This document shows positions 1 to 8,770 of a stretch of 64,000 nucleotides of DNA, piece after piece. A program made the position numbers and the translations under genes. The notes beneath the pieces are model-generated. The model was not told the DNA's origin. It was given only the letters and a program-made list of their open reading frames with translations, and did not search any database. The DNA comes from Bradyrhizobiaceae bacterium PARB1 (GTDB lineage: Bacteria; Pseudomonadota; Alphaproteobacteria; Rhizobiales; Xanthobacteraceae), in the NCBI GenBank assembly GCA_002256345.1, contig NKIY01000002.1, positions 248,001 to 312,000 of the forward strand, written 5' to 3'. Position 1 is the first letter of the stretch. Each line of letters begins with the position of its first letter.

Positions 1-547
1 GAACCTCGCCGACTTCTTCAAGGGCAACAATATGAAATATGAGGTGGTCGCGTTCTCGACCGCCGACGAAGTGGTGAAAGCGTATGAATCCGGGCGTTGC
101 GATGCATTCACAGCCGATATCTCACAGCTTTACGCCGAACGTCTCAAACTGACGACGCCCGCAGACCACGAAGTGCTGCCGCAGGTGATTTCCAAGGAGC
201 CGCTGGGTCCGCTGGTGCGCCACGGCGACGACCAGTGGCTCGATGTCGTGCGCTGGACGCTGTTCGCGCAGGTCAATGCGGAAGAGCTTGGGATCACGCA
301 GAAGAACGTCGACGAGCAGGCGAAATCCGACAAGCCGGAGCTGAAGCGTATTTTCGGCACCGATGGCAGCCTCGGCGAACAGCTCGGCCTCACCAAGGAT
401 TGGTTTCATCGCATCATCAAGGCCACCGGCAATTACGGGGAAAGCTTTGACCGTAATGTCGGCTCAGGCTCGAAGCTTGGCATTTCGCGCGGCCTGAATC
501 AGCTCTGGAACAAGGGCGGCATCATGTTCGCGCCGCCGATCCGCTAA
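1..547 (+). CDS. aapJ: General L-amino-acid ABC transporter, periplasmic binding protein (C-terminal part)
   Basis: The reading frame is open from base 2, so the gene begins before the window and only about 181 C-terminal residues are seen. The sequence has the family-3 solute-binding protein style (an AFTADIS segment, then KEPLGPLVRHGDDQWLDVV) and the end typical of AapJ/BztA proteins (ISRGLNQLWNKGG then APPIR). It should bind polar and acidic L-amino acids in the periplasm and deliver them to the two permeases that follow. The next gene starts 20 bases after its stop, so it is the first known member of the aapJQMP operon. Confidence 0.9.
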   Translation, partial: NLADFFKGNNMKYEVVAFSTADEVVKAYESGRCDAFTADISQLYAERLKLTTPADHEVLPQVISKEPLGPLVRHGDDQWLDVVRWTLFAQVNAEELGITQKNVDEQAKSDKPELKRIFGTDGSLGEQLGLTKDWFHRIIKATGNYGESFDRNVGSGSKLGISRGLNQLWNKGGIMFAPPIR

Positions 548-567
548 GTGCGACGCATCGGGGTTCG

Positions 568-1773
568 ATGACAGGCGAAGCCAGACGACCGCCGCTGCAA
601 CTCGGCGCCCGCTTGCGCCATGCGCTGGGCGGGCAGGCGGGATGGCGCGGATTTGCACTGCAGGTCGTGCTGGTCGTCGCGCTGGCATGGATGGCGCATG
701 AGATCGTGGGCAATGCGCGCGACAATCTGGCGACGCAGAAGATCGCCTCCGGATTCGGCTTTCTCTGGAGTACTGCGGGTTTTGGTGTCAGCCAGACGCT
801 GATCCCGTATTCGGAGACGGACACCTATCTGCGCGTGCTGTTCGTCGGCCTGACCAATACACTCGCGGTCTCGCTGTTGGGAATCGTCTGTGCGACAATC
901 ATCGGCTTCATCGTCGGGCTCGGGCGGCTGTCGCCGAACTGGCTGCTGGCGCGGATCGCGGGGGCCTATGTAGAGCTCATCCGTAATCTGCCGCTGCTGT
1001 TCCAGATCCTGTTCTGGTATCTCGCCGTGCTGGCGGCGCTGCCCAATCCGCGCCAGAGCATCAACCTGTTCGACAGCGTGTTTCTCAGCAATCGAGGCTT
1101 CGGCATGCCGAAGCCGGTTGGCACCGAAGCGTTGGTGCCATTCGTGATCGCGATCGTCTTGGCCGTGGTCATCGCCATCGCACTGCGCGCTGTTGCCCGG
1201 CGGCGATTGTTCGCAACCGGCCAGCAGATGACCATCTGGCCGATCGCGGTTGCGGCTGTGATCGGACTGCCGCTGCTGGCCGCTGTCGTTTTCGGCGCTC
1301 CGCTGACATTCGAATATCCTGTGCTGCGCGGCTTCAATTTCTCTGGCGGCCTTCGCATCGTGCCGGAATTTGTCGCGCTCGCCGTCGCACTATCGACTTA
1401 TTCGGCCGCCTTCATTGCCGAGATCGTCCGCGCTGGCGTGCAGTCTGTCCATAAAGGGCAGACTGAAGCGGGGGCGTCGTTGGGCCTGACGCGCGGCGAA
1501 GTCTTACGGCTGATCGTAGTGCCGCAGGCGATGCGCGTGATCCTGCCGCCGCTCACCAACCAGTATCTCAACCTCACCAAGAACTCGTCGCTTGCTGTCG
1601 CCATTGGCTATCCCGATCTCGTCTCGGTCTTTGCCGGCACCACGCTGAGCCAGACAGGGCAGGCGATCGAGATCATCGCCATCACCATGGCAATTTATCT
1701 GATCATCTCGCTGCTCACGAGCGCGCTGATGAGCATCTATGGCTGGCGCATGTCGCGGAGCGTGGGCACATGA
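568..1773 (+). CDS. aapQ: General L-amino-acid ABC transporter permease AapQ
   Basis: A 401-residue polytopic inner-membrane protein of the HisM/GlnP permease class, with the extra internal insertion that makes AapQ/BztB longer than ordinary permeases (about 220 residues). The EAA loop that contacts the ATPase is visible near the end (EAGASLGLTRGEVLRLIVVP, then a TKNSSLAVAIGYPDL segment). It forms the membrane channel with the next gene product. Its stop codon overlaps the ATG of the next gene by 4 bases (ATGA), which points to translational coupling. Confidence 0.93.
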   Translation: MTGEARRPPLQLGARLRHALGGQAGWRGFALQVVLVVALAWMAHEIVGNARDNLATQKIASGFGFLWSTAGFGVSQTLIPYSETDTYLRVLFVGLTNTLAVSLLGIVCATIIGFIVGLGRLSPNWLLARIAGAYVELIRNLPLLFQILFWYLAVLAALPNPRQSINLFDSVFLSNRGFGMPKPVGTEALVPFVIAIVLAVVIAIALRAVARRRLFATGQQMTIWPIAVAAVIGLPLLAAVVFGAPLTFEYPVLRGFNFSGGLRIVPEFVALAVALSTYSAAFIAEIVRAGVQSVHKGQTEAGASLGLTRGEVLRLIVVPQAMRVILPPLTNQYLNLTKNSSLAVAIGYPDLVSVFAGTTLSQTGQAIEIIAITMAIYLIISLLTSALMSIYGWRMSRSVGT

Positions 1774-2906
1774 GCGAGACGGCTTATGTCGCGAAAACCA
1801 TGGTCGCACCGCGTACCGCGCCGGTGCCTACGACCGGCATCTTCGGCTTCGTCCGCACGCGACTGCTCAATTCGCCCACTAACATCCTGCTCACCATTGC
1901 CTGCATTCTGCTGCTCTGGTTCACAATTATTCCGACCGTCCGCTTTTTGCTGATCGATGCGGTGTGGCAGGGCAGCGATCGCAATGCCTGTTTGCCGGAG
2001 ACGGTCGGCCGGCCCGTCGGTGCATGCTGGCCATTTATCCAGGCCAAGCTCTCCCAATTCGTCTATGGCTTCTATCCCGAGGCGGAGCGTTGGCGCGTCG
2101 ATCTGACATTCTTGATCGGCGCCTTGCTGCTGTTGCCGCTGCTGATCCCGCGGCTGCCAGCGAAAACGATCAATGCGGCGCTGTTCTTCCTCGCATTTCC
2201 GAGCCTCGCATTCTTCCTGCTGCATGGCGGCTATGGTGGACTGATCGTCGTGCCGACGCATTTGTGGGGCGGCATGCTGGTGACGCTGGTCGTGGCGATC
2301 ACGGGCATCGTCGCATCCATGCCGATCGGCATTGCGCTGGCGCTCGGGCGGAGGTCGAGCATTCCGTTGATCCGCATCGCGTCCATTGCCTTCATCGAAT
2401 TCTGGCGCGGCGTGCCGCTGATCACCGTATTGTTCTTCGCGACCTACATGCTGCCGCTGTTCCTGCCCGGCAATTTCAATGTCGATGGCCTCGTGCGTGT
2501 GCTGATCGGCGTCGCACTGTTTGCAGGAGCCTATAATGCGGAGGTGATCCGCGGCGGTCTGCAGGCGATCCCGCGCGGGCAGGCGGAGGCGGCGAGCGCG
2601 CTCGGCCTGTCGTGGTGGAAGACGATGCGCCTCGTGGTGCTACCGCAGGCGCTGCGCCACGTCATTCCGGGCCTCGTCAACAGCTTCATCGCGCTGCTGA
2701 AGGACACGTCACTGGTGTCCATCGTCGCGCTGTTCGATCTGCTGGGGCAGCTGCGTGCGGCCTTTGCCGATCCCGCCTGGTCGTCGCCGACCACGCTGTT
2801 CACCGGCTTTGCCTTCACCGGCATCATTTATTTCGTGCTGTGCTTCGGCATGTCGCGCTATTCGCTGTTCGTCGAGCATCGACTCAACGCACATCGACGG
2901 AGTTGA
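1770..2906 (+). CDS. aapM: General L-amino-acid ABC transporter permease AapM
   Basis: A 378-residue second permease subunit of the Aap system, polytopic, with the EAA loop [20 protein letters not shown] followed by [19 protein letters not shown]. It pairs with AapQ as a heterodimeric channel. It starts inside the end of aapQ and stops 5 bases before the ATPase gene, so the genes form a tight operon. An overlapping frame (from 2612) joins the ATPase frame upstream, but that extension is a shadow inside this gene. Confidence 0.93.
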   Translation: MSETAYVAKTMVAPRTAPVPTTGIFGFVRTRLLNSPTNILLTIACILLLWFTIIPTVRFLLIDAVWQGSDRNACLPETVGRPVGACWPFIQAKLSQFVYGFYPEAERWRVDLTFLIGALLLLPLLIPRLPAKTINAALFFLAFPSLAFFLLHGGYGGLIVVPTHLWGGMLVTLVVAITGIVASMPIGIALALGRRSSIPLIRIASIAFIEFWRGVPLITVLFFATYMLPLFLPGNFNVDGLVRVLIGVALFAGAYNAEVIRGGLQAIPRGQAEAASALGLSWWKTMRLVVLPQALRHVIPGLVNSFIALLKDTSLVSIVALFDLLGQLRAAFADPAWSSPTTLFTGFAFTGIIYFVLCFGMSRYSLFVEHRLNAHRRS

Positions 2907-2911
2907 GATCA

Positions 2912-3658
2912 ATGGGCACGAGCGCAAATCCGATCGTCGGCATCAAGGGCCTCAACAAATGGTTCGGCGAGTTTCACGTCCTGCGTGACATCGATCTCAC
3001 CGTCGGCACCGGCGAGCGCATCGTGATCTGTGGACCATCTGGCTCGGGTAAATCGACGCTGATCCGCTGCATCAATGCCCTGGAAGAGTTTCAGGAAGGC
3101 CGCGTCACTGTCGATGGGATCGAACTCGGCCCCAATCTGCGCCGTGTCGATGACATCCGCCGTGAGGTCGGCATGGTGTTCCAGAGCTTCAATCTCTTTC
3201 CGCATCTCACGGTGCTGGAGAACTGCACGCTGGCACCGATCTTCGTGCGGCATATGCCGAAGAAAGACGCAGAGGCTGCGGCGATGAAATATCTCGAACG
3301 CGTGCGCATTCCCGACAAGGCGCGTGCTTATCCCGGCCAGCTCTCCGGCGGTCAGCAGCAGCGCGTTGCGATCGCGCGGGCGCTGACAATGAATCCGAAG
3401 GTGATGCTGTTCGACGAACCGACCTCGGCGCTCGATCCCGAAATGGTGAAAGAGGTGCTCGACACCATGGTCGATCTCGCCGACGAAGGCATGACCATGC
3501 TGGTGGTGACTCACGAGATGGGCTTTGCGCGTCAGGTCGCTGATCGAGTCGTGTTCATGGATTCCGGACAGATCATCGAGGTGAACAGGCCTGAAGCGTT
3601 CTTCGATCACCCGCAGCACGAGCGGACGAAGCTCTTCCTGGGCCAGATTTTGCGGTGA
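2912..3658 (+). CDS. aapP: General L-amino-acid ABC transporter ATPase AapP
   Basis: A 248-residue cytoplasmic ATPase that powers the Aap importer. Walker A GPSGSGKS lies at residues 41-48, the ABC signature LSGGQQQR at 144-151, Walker B with D-loop DEPTSALD at 168-175, and the switch histidine at 201. The start at 2912 gives the usual family length; the same frame is open further upstream, but that part lies inside aapM. It is the last gene of the operon and faces cysK across a 135-base gap. Confidence 0.95.
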   Translation: MGTSANPIVGIKGLNKWFGEFHVLRDIDLTVGTGERIVICGPSGSGKSTLIRCINALEEFQEGRVTVDGIELGPNLRRVDDIRREVGMVFQSFNLFPHLTVLENCTLAPIFVRHMPKKDAEAAAMKYLERVRIPDKARAYPGQLSGGQQQRVAIARALTMNPKVMLFDEPTSALDPEMVKEVLDTMVDLADEGMTMLVVTHEMGFARQVADRVVFMDSGQIIEVNRPEAFFDHPQHERTKLFLGQILR

Positions 3659-3685
3659 CACTCTGCCTCTTATGGTGAGGAGGCC

Positions 3686-3707
3686 CAGCGGCACAATTGT
3701 GCCGCTG
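3686..3707. terminator. Perfect palindrome between aapP and cysK
   Basis: A perfect 11+11-base inverted repeat (half site CAGCGGCACAA) lies 27 bases after the aapP stop and in the gap between convergent genes. It could form a hairpin and act as a bidirectional transcription stop. There is no run of T after it, so a classic intrinsic terminator is not shown; it could also be a protein-binding site. Confidence 0.45.
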
Positions 3708-3793
3708 AAAGCGCCGTCTCGAACCGTGAGCTGGTCGGGCTCCAGGGTATGCAGCTATTCCCAGAATGAAGGCGGAGTGGGCGTGAACACGCC

Positions 3794-4840
3794 TCACACC
3801 TTCTCGAACGGCACCTGGATGTCGCTCTTCCTTTCCAGCCATTCCGGCACCGGCAGATTTTTGCTGCGCATGAAGGCGGGGTTGAAGAGTTTCGACTGAT
3901 AACGCCCGCCGGAGTCGCACAGGATCGTCACGATGGTCTTGCCGGGACCGAGCTGTTTAGCCAGGCGGATGGCGCCGGCGATGTTGATGCCGCTGGAGCC
4001 GCCAAGGCAGAGGCCTTCATGTTCAGCCAGATCGTAGATGACCGCTACGGCCTCTTCGTCGGAGATCAGGAAAGCTTCATCGACGGTGCGCTTGGCCTGC
4101 TGTGCGATCGGCGTGATCCGACCAAGGCCGATGCCCTCGGTGATCGATCCGCCGGGCGAGGCAATGGCTTCGCCGGTTTTGAAATACTCATACATGGCCG
4201 CGCCATGCGGATCGGCGCAGCCGATCACAACGCCCTTGTTCTTTTCCTTCAGATAAGTGCTGGTCCCGGCGAGAGTGCCGCCGCTACCCACCGCACAGAT
4301 GAAGCCATCGATCTTGCCGTCGGTCTGTTGCCAAATCTCGGGTCCGGTCGACTCGTAATGCGCTTTGGCGTTGTCGAGATTGTTCCACTGGTCGCCGAAC
4401 AGCACGCCATTCGGTTCGGTCTTGCGGAGCTGCTCGGCGAGCCGCTTGCCGACGTGCTGGAATTGGTTCGGATTGGAAAAAGGCACGACCGGCACTTCGA
4501 TCAACTCGGCGCCGGCAAGCTTCAGCATGTCCTTCTTTTCCTGGCTCTGGGAGTCAGGGATCACGATGATGGTCCGATACCCACGCGCACTCGCCACGAC
4601 AGCAAGGCCGATTCCGGTGTTGCCGGCAGTGGATTCGACGACTAATCCACCGGGCTTCAACTCACCACGCTTCTCGGCTTCGAGGATCATCCATTTGCCG
4701 GCGCGGTCTTTCACCGACTGGCCCGGATTCATGAATTCTGCCTTGCCGAGAATGGTGCAACCGGTGAGTTCGGAGGCGCGCTTCAGCTTGATCAGGGGCG
4801 TGTTGCCTATGGCCTCGACGACGTCTTTGTTGAAAATCAT
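3794..4840 (-). CDS. cysK: Cysteine synthase A (O-acetylserine sulfhydrylase)
   Basis: A 348-residue PLP enzyme that makes L-cysteine from O-acetylserine and sulfide. The PLP-binding lysine is K44 in NPGQSVKDRAG; the substrate loop is STAGNTG at about 70-76; the phosphate-binding glycine loop is VGSGGT at about 184-189; the serine that contacts the PLP ring nitrogen is S310 in LCDSGG. It is a little longer than enterobacterial CysK (about 320), as in other alphaproteobacteria. It stands alone, convergent with the aap operon. A CBS-type enzyme is possible but there is no C-terminal regulatory domain. Confidence 0.92.
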   Translation of the reverse strand: MIFNKDVVEAIGNTPLIKLKRASELTGCTILGKAEFMNPGQSVKDRAGKWMILEAEKRGELKPGGLVVESTAGNTGIGLAVVASARGYRTIIVIPDSQSQEKKDMLKLAGAELIEVPVVPFSNPNQFQHVGKRLAEQLRKTEPNGVLFGDQWNNLDNAKAHYESTGPEIWQQTDGKIDGFICAVGSGGTLAGTSTYLKEKNKGVVIGCADPHGAAMYEYFKTGEAIASPGGSITEGIGLGRITPIAQQAKRTVDEAFLISDEEAVAVIYDLAEHEGLCLGGSSGINIAGAIRLAKQLGPGKTIVTILCDSGGRYQSKLFNPAFMRSKNLPVPEWLERKSDIQVPFEKV

Positions 4841-4948
4841 GAGCCTGCAATTCTCGGAACGGTTGACGATGCTGCGCTCAACCTAGTGAAGGCGGAGAGG
4901 TCATACAAGGGAAGCGCGGGCGGCGCAGGGCGGTCCCATAAAGGCGCT

Positions 4949-6193
4949 TCATTTCGCTTTTGCGAAAACCACTTGCCGAACGTCGATATTCCCTGACATG
5001 AAACCGGCCTCGCAATAGGCCAGGTAGTATTCCCACAAGCGGCGGAAGCGGTCGTCGAAACCGAGCGGTGTCAGGCTCGGCCATGCGGCGCGGAAATTAT
5101 CTCTCCACAGTGCCAGCGTCCTGGCATAATCGAGCCCGAAAATGCGCTCCCGTATGACAGGCACACTGAAGCGCTCGCCAAGCGATTTCAGGATCTCCGG
5201 CGATGGCAGCATGCCGCCCGGAAATACGTAGCGCTGGATGAAATCGACCTCGCTGCGATAAGTCTGGAAGAATTTATCTTGGATGGTAATGGCCTGAACG
5301 CCGGCGAGGCCGCCGGGCAGCAGGCGATCGCGGATCTGGGTGAAATAGCGCGGCCAGAACTGCTCGCCGACGGCCTCGATCATTTCGATCGATACGATGC
5401 GATCATAGAGGCCGCGTTCGTCCCGATAATCCTGGAAGCGGATCTCGACCTTGTCACTCAGCCCGGCATCCGCCATGCGCTTGCGCGCAAAGTCGCGCTG
5501 TTCCGTGCTGATGGTGAGGCCGACCACATGGGCGTCGTAATGCCTGGCCGCATATTCGGCAAATCCGCCCCAGCCGCAGCCGATCTCCAGCACTTTCTGG
5601 CCGGGCTTGAGATCGATGGCTTCCGCTAGCCTGCGATACTTGTTGTGCTGGGCGGCGGTGAGGTCCTGCGTACCATCTTCGAAGATCGCCGACGAATAGG
5701 TCATGCTCGGATCGAGCCATGCCGAATAGAACGCGTTGCCGATATCGTAATGCGCGTAGATGTTCTTGCGGGCCTGCCGCTTGGTGTTGCGGTTGAACCA
5801 GTGTCTGACGACCTGAACCAGCCGCATCACCGGATTGTTGCCGAGCATGGACTGGATCAGGTCATGGTTGACGCAAAACAGATAGAGGAATTGCGTGAGG
5901 TCGGGCGTGTCCCAGTCGCCATGCAGATAGGCCTCGGCGATACCGATATCGCCGCCATTGATCAGGCGAGACGCGAAGGCGTAACTGTGCACCGTCATTT
6001 CGGCAGCAGGGCCGGGCTCGCGGCCCCCGAGGCGATAGCGGCGCCCATTTGGCAGTGTCACATCCAGCGTGCCGCGGGTCAGATGCGCGCCAAAGCCGAG
6101 CGCCATCCGGACGATCCTCGGCAGGCCTGCCAGTATGCGAGCCGCATTTTCCGGCGTGACGCTTTCAGGAACGGTCAAGGTAAATTCAGACAT
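4949..6193 (-). CDS. cfa: Cyclopropane-fatty-acyl-phospholipid synthase family methyltransferase
   Basis: A 414-residue SAM-dependent enzyme that transfers a methyl group to double bonds of phospholipid acyl chains. The N-terminal lipid-binding part is followed by the family signature HYDIGNAFYSAWLDPSMTYS (about 148-167) and the SAM-binding motif VLEIGCGWGG at 201-210. It is the last gene of a leftward operon after the FAD protein and the DUF1365 protein. The same trio is common in proteobacteria, often under control of sigma-E-type singlet-oxygen responses, and some Cfa homologues in such clusters make methylated or furan fatty acids rather than cyclopropanes. The exact product cannot be read from sequence. 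Confidence 0.88.
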   Translation of the reverse strand: MSEFTLTVPESVTPENAARILAGLPRIVRMALGFGAHLTRGTLDVTLPNGRRYRLGGREPGPAAEMTVHSYAFASRLINGGDIGIAEAYLHGDWDTPDLTQFLYLFCVNHDLIQSMLGNNPVMRLVQVVRHWFNRNTKRQARKNIYAHYDIGNAFYSAWLDPSMTYSSAIFEDGTQDLTAAQHNKYRRLAEAIDLKPGQKVLEIGCGWGGFAEYAARHYDAHVVGLTISTEQRDFARKRMADAGLSDKVEIRFQDYRDERGLYDRIVSIEMIEAVGEQFWPRYFTQIRDRLLPGGLAGVQAITIQDKFFQTYRSEVDFIQRYVFPGGMLPSPEILKSLGERFSVPVIRERIFGLDYARTLALWRDNFRAAWPSLTPLGFDDRFRRLWEYYLAYCEAGFMSGNIDVRQVVFAKAK

Positions 6194-6236
6194 GCGTATC
6201 CGCCGTCGAAGTTTGCGTTGTGCGTTGCGAGAACGC

Positions 6237-7058
6237 TCAGCGTGCCGATGACTTTGCGGAAATATAAGCGTTGCTTTGTTCAGTCGCCAAGCCGGTATTT
6301 CCGGCAGGGCGCGACGGCCTCGGGACGAGACGCGCGCCTTTGAGCCAAAGCCGCAGCGCTTCCCAATGGATCGCGGCCACGATCTTGAAGGTCACGAGCG
6401 GCAGGGCGAAGAACGAACGCAACAGCGCGCGCGACGTCAGCGCACTGCGATGCCCATGGAAAGTCGCCGCAAGCAGCGGGCCTTCGGGATCGGTCTCGAG
6501 GATGCGCAGCTTCACCTCATTGGCTGGCGGCGAGACGCGGAAATGATAACGCATCGCCGTCTCGATGAACGGGGAGACGTGAAAGAGCTTGTCCTGTATC
6601 TGCCGGATGCCGGCGTCGGTCTGTTGGCCGGCTGCGATCGGCAGCACGTAGGAATGGATGTCACCAAAGGTGTTGCGCACTTCGTAGATCATCAGTGCGA
6701 GCGTGCCATCCGCGCGATAGCAGAAGTACACCGACAGCGGATTGAAGGTGTAACCGAGCAGCCGCGGATAGCAGAGCAACTCGACCCGGCCGCCGGTGAG
6801 ATCGACGCCATGTGCTGCCGCGCCGTGTTGCACATAGTCACGCAGGGATGAGCCATCGCGCTCGCCGTGGTCTTTCTCGTGGAAACTGTAGAGCGCGGCA
6901 CGATTGACACCGAACAGTCGCGAGGTTCGGTCGGCCTCATCCAAGCGGTCGAGATCGATCAGCAGGCTCATGACGCGATAGGTGAAGCGATGGCCCATCG
7001 GTTTGAGGCGTGCGTGCATGACGTCGCCAAAATAGAGCGTTGCCGGTGCCTTCGTCAT
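6237..7058 (-). CDS. DUF1365 family protein
   Basis: A 273-residue protein of the DUF1365 family, function unknown but tied by neighbourhood to membrane-lipid modification. The conserved segments ATLYFGDVMHARLKPMGHRF at the start and CYPRLLGYTFNPLSVYFC in the middle are visible. The start at ATG 7058 matches the usual family N-terminus; a GTG at 7073 or an ATG at 7121 would add 5 or 21 residues, the latter overlapping the upstream gene. It sits between the FAD oxidoreductase and the Cfa-like enzyme, so the three products probably act on the same lipid substrate. Confidence 0.88.
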   Translation of the reverse strand: MTKAPATLYFGDVMHARLKPMGHRFTYRVMSLLIDLDRLDEADRTSRLFGVNRAALYSFHEKDHGERDGSSLRDYVQHGAAAHGVDLTGGRVELLCYPRLLGYTFNPLSVYFCYRADGTLALMIYEVRNTFGDIHSYVLPIAAGQQTDAGIRQIQDKLFHVSPFIETAMRYHFRVSPPANEVKLRILETDPEGPLLAATFHGHRSALTSRALLRSFFALPLVTFKIVAAIHWEALRLWLKGARLVPRPSRPAGNTGLATEQSNAYISAKSSAR

Positions 7059-7078
7059 AGAAGCGTCTGTCACGATCG

Positions 7079-8392
7079 CTACTCCGCAGCTTCCGCCAGT
7101 TCCGCCGGTGCCGTTCGCCACGGCACGGTGGCGCCGAGTGCTTCAGCGACGGCAAGTCCTGAACGCAAGCCGTCCTCATGAAATCCATATCCGGTCCAGG
7201 CGCCGCAGAACCAGGTGTGGCGCCTGCCCTGGATGTCGCTAAGTCGTTTCTGGGCCGCAAAAGCCTTCGCGTCATATTGCGGATGTTCGCACATATAGCG
7301 CCCGAAAGTGAGGTCGGGGTCCGGCGCGAAGGGCGGATTGAGGCTGACGAAAAGCGGTTTGTCGTCCGGCATACCCTGAAGCTGGTTCATCCAGTAAGTG
7401 ATCGCGACGTCGTTGACATGCGCGCCCTCGCGCTTCCAACGCAGAAAGTTCCACGATGCCCATGCCTTGCGACGCTTCGGCATCAGCTTGGTGTCGCGGT
7501 GCAGATAGACGATGTTTGGCGCATAGCCGATATCGCCAAGGACGGCTGCTTCTTCTGTGCTTGGATCGGACAAGAGTGACAGTGCCTGATCGCTATGGGT
7601 GGCGACGACGACGTGATCATAGAGCTCGTGACGACCGTGGCTGTCATGCACCGTGACGCCATGGGCGGTGCGCTCGATGGCCGTGACCGCGCAGCCGAGC
7701 CGGAGGTGATCGCCGAACGCCGCAGTCAGCTTTTCCACATAGCGCTGACTGCCGCCTTTGACAGTGCGCCAGATCGGGCGATCATATTGCAGCAGGCGAT
7801 GATTGCTGAAGAAGGCGACGAAATTTTCGGCCGGAAAATCGAGCATGCGTTCTGCCGGCGCCGACCAGATAGCGGCGCCCATCGGTGCCAGGTAGTCGGT
7901 GAGGAGGCGCGGCGCGAATTTCCGCCAGCGGAAGTAGTCGCCAAGGGACATCCCGGCGAGCAGGCCCGCGGCGCGGTCCTTCACGCTCTGCTCGTTGAAA
8001 GAGAGGATGTCGCGCAGCATCCGCAGATAGGAGGGCGACAGGAGGTTCCGCTTCTGTGCGAACAGGCCGCGCGCGGTCTCCGCCCAGGTGCTGCCGCCGC
8101 CCTTCCATTCGAACCGGCCGGCATCGGCGCTGACGGCAAAGCTCATGCAGCTATCGACGGTCTCGATACCGAGATGGGCAAACAGGGCGGTGAGATCTGG
8201 ATAATTCAGTTCGTTATAGACGATGAAGCCGATATCCACCGCGATCGCCGTACCGTCATAATCGACCGTCACGGTATGGCTGTGGCCGCCGGAGCGCAAT
8301 TCGCGGTCATAGACCGTGACGGGATAGCGCTGCGACAATGCCCAGGCCGCGGCATTGCCGGCTATTCCCGTTCCGATCACTGCGATGCGCAT
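7079..8392 (-). CDS. NAD/FAD-binding amine-oxidase-like protein
   Basis: A 437-residue flavoprotein with an N-terminal Rossmann motif (AVIGTGIAGNAAAWALS, residues 4-20) and the YDRELRSGGHSHTV segment typical of the COG2907 group. It probably oxidises or desaturates acyl chains together with the following DUF1365 and Cfa-like proteins; the substrate is not shown by the sequence. It is the first gene of the leftward operon and is separated from the divergent efflux operon by 378 bases, where the promoters of both must lie. Confidence 0.88.
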   Translation of the reverse strand: MRIAVIGTGIAGNAAAWALSQRYPVTVYDRELRSGGHSHTVTVDYDGTAIAVDIGFIVYNELNYPDLTALFAHLGIETVDSCMSFAVSADAGRFEWKGGGSTWAETARGLFAQKRNLLSPSYLRMLRDILSFNEQSVKDRAAGLLAGMSLGDYFRWRKFAPRLLTDYLAPMGAAIWSAPAERMLDFPAENFVAFFSNHRLLQYDRPIWRTVKGGSQRYVEKLTAAFGDHLRLGCAVTAIERTAHGVTVHDSHGRHELYDHVVVATHSDQALSLLSDPSTEEAAVLGDIGYAPNIVYLHRDTKLMPKRRKAWASWNFLRWKREGAHVNDVAITYWMNQLQGMPDDKPLFVSLNPPFAPDPDLTFGRYMCEHPQYDAKAFAAQKRLSDIQGRRHTWFCGAWTGYGFHEDGLRSGLAVAEALGATVPWRTAPAELAEAAE

Positions 8393-8770
8393 TCCGAGAT
8401 TTCCTCAGGCGGTAATGAAATGACAACCGAGCTACGGTGGGGATCGGCTTGGGTTTCACCGGCGGAACTGAGGACAAGGTGGAGGATTTGCGGCAGCAAT
8501 ATCTGGACACATGAAATATTTGTAAGCCGGGCGAGGGCCTATGACCGGTCGCAGGCAGGATAGCGCAGTGAAATAAGGGAAACTGTGCAAATGGGATCGT
8601 TTCGAACGGTCCGGTGCCTGGGGCGGTTTGCACGTTTCGATACCGAAGAACACTGTCCGCGGCATCCGCAGACGGCTAGAATGGATGCTCGTTTCATTGT
8701 TTTTGCATCACCCGGTGAACGTGTCGAAGTCTGCCTTCATCAATGCCCGGATTCCCTGCATTTTGCGGGA
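8393..8770. promoter_or_regulatory. Divergent intergenic region, lipid operon / efflux operon
   Basis: This 378-base gap lies between two divergent operons and must carry promoters for both. The efflux lipoprotein frame is open upstream to 8585, but residues before 8771 look like untranslated leader because the signal peptide starts only after that point. I see no convincing operator palindrome. Confidence 0.4.

Noticed and set aside
2612-2911. An N-terminal extension of AapP starting at 2612
   Set aside because: The extension lies inside aapM in another frame, and ATG 2912 gives the normal length and N-terminus of the ATPase.
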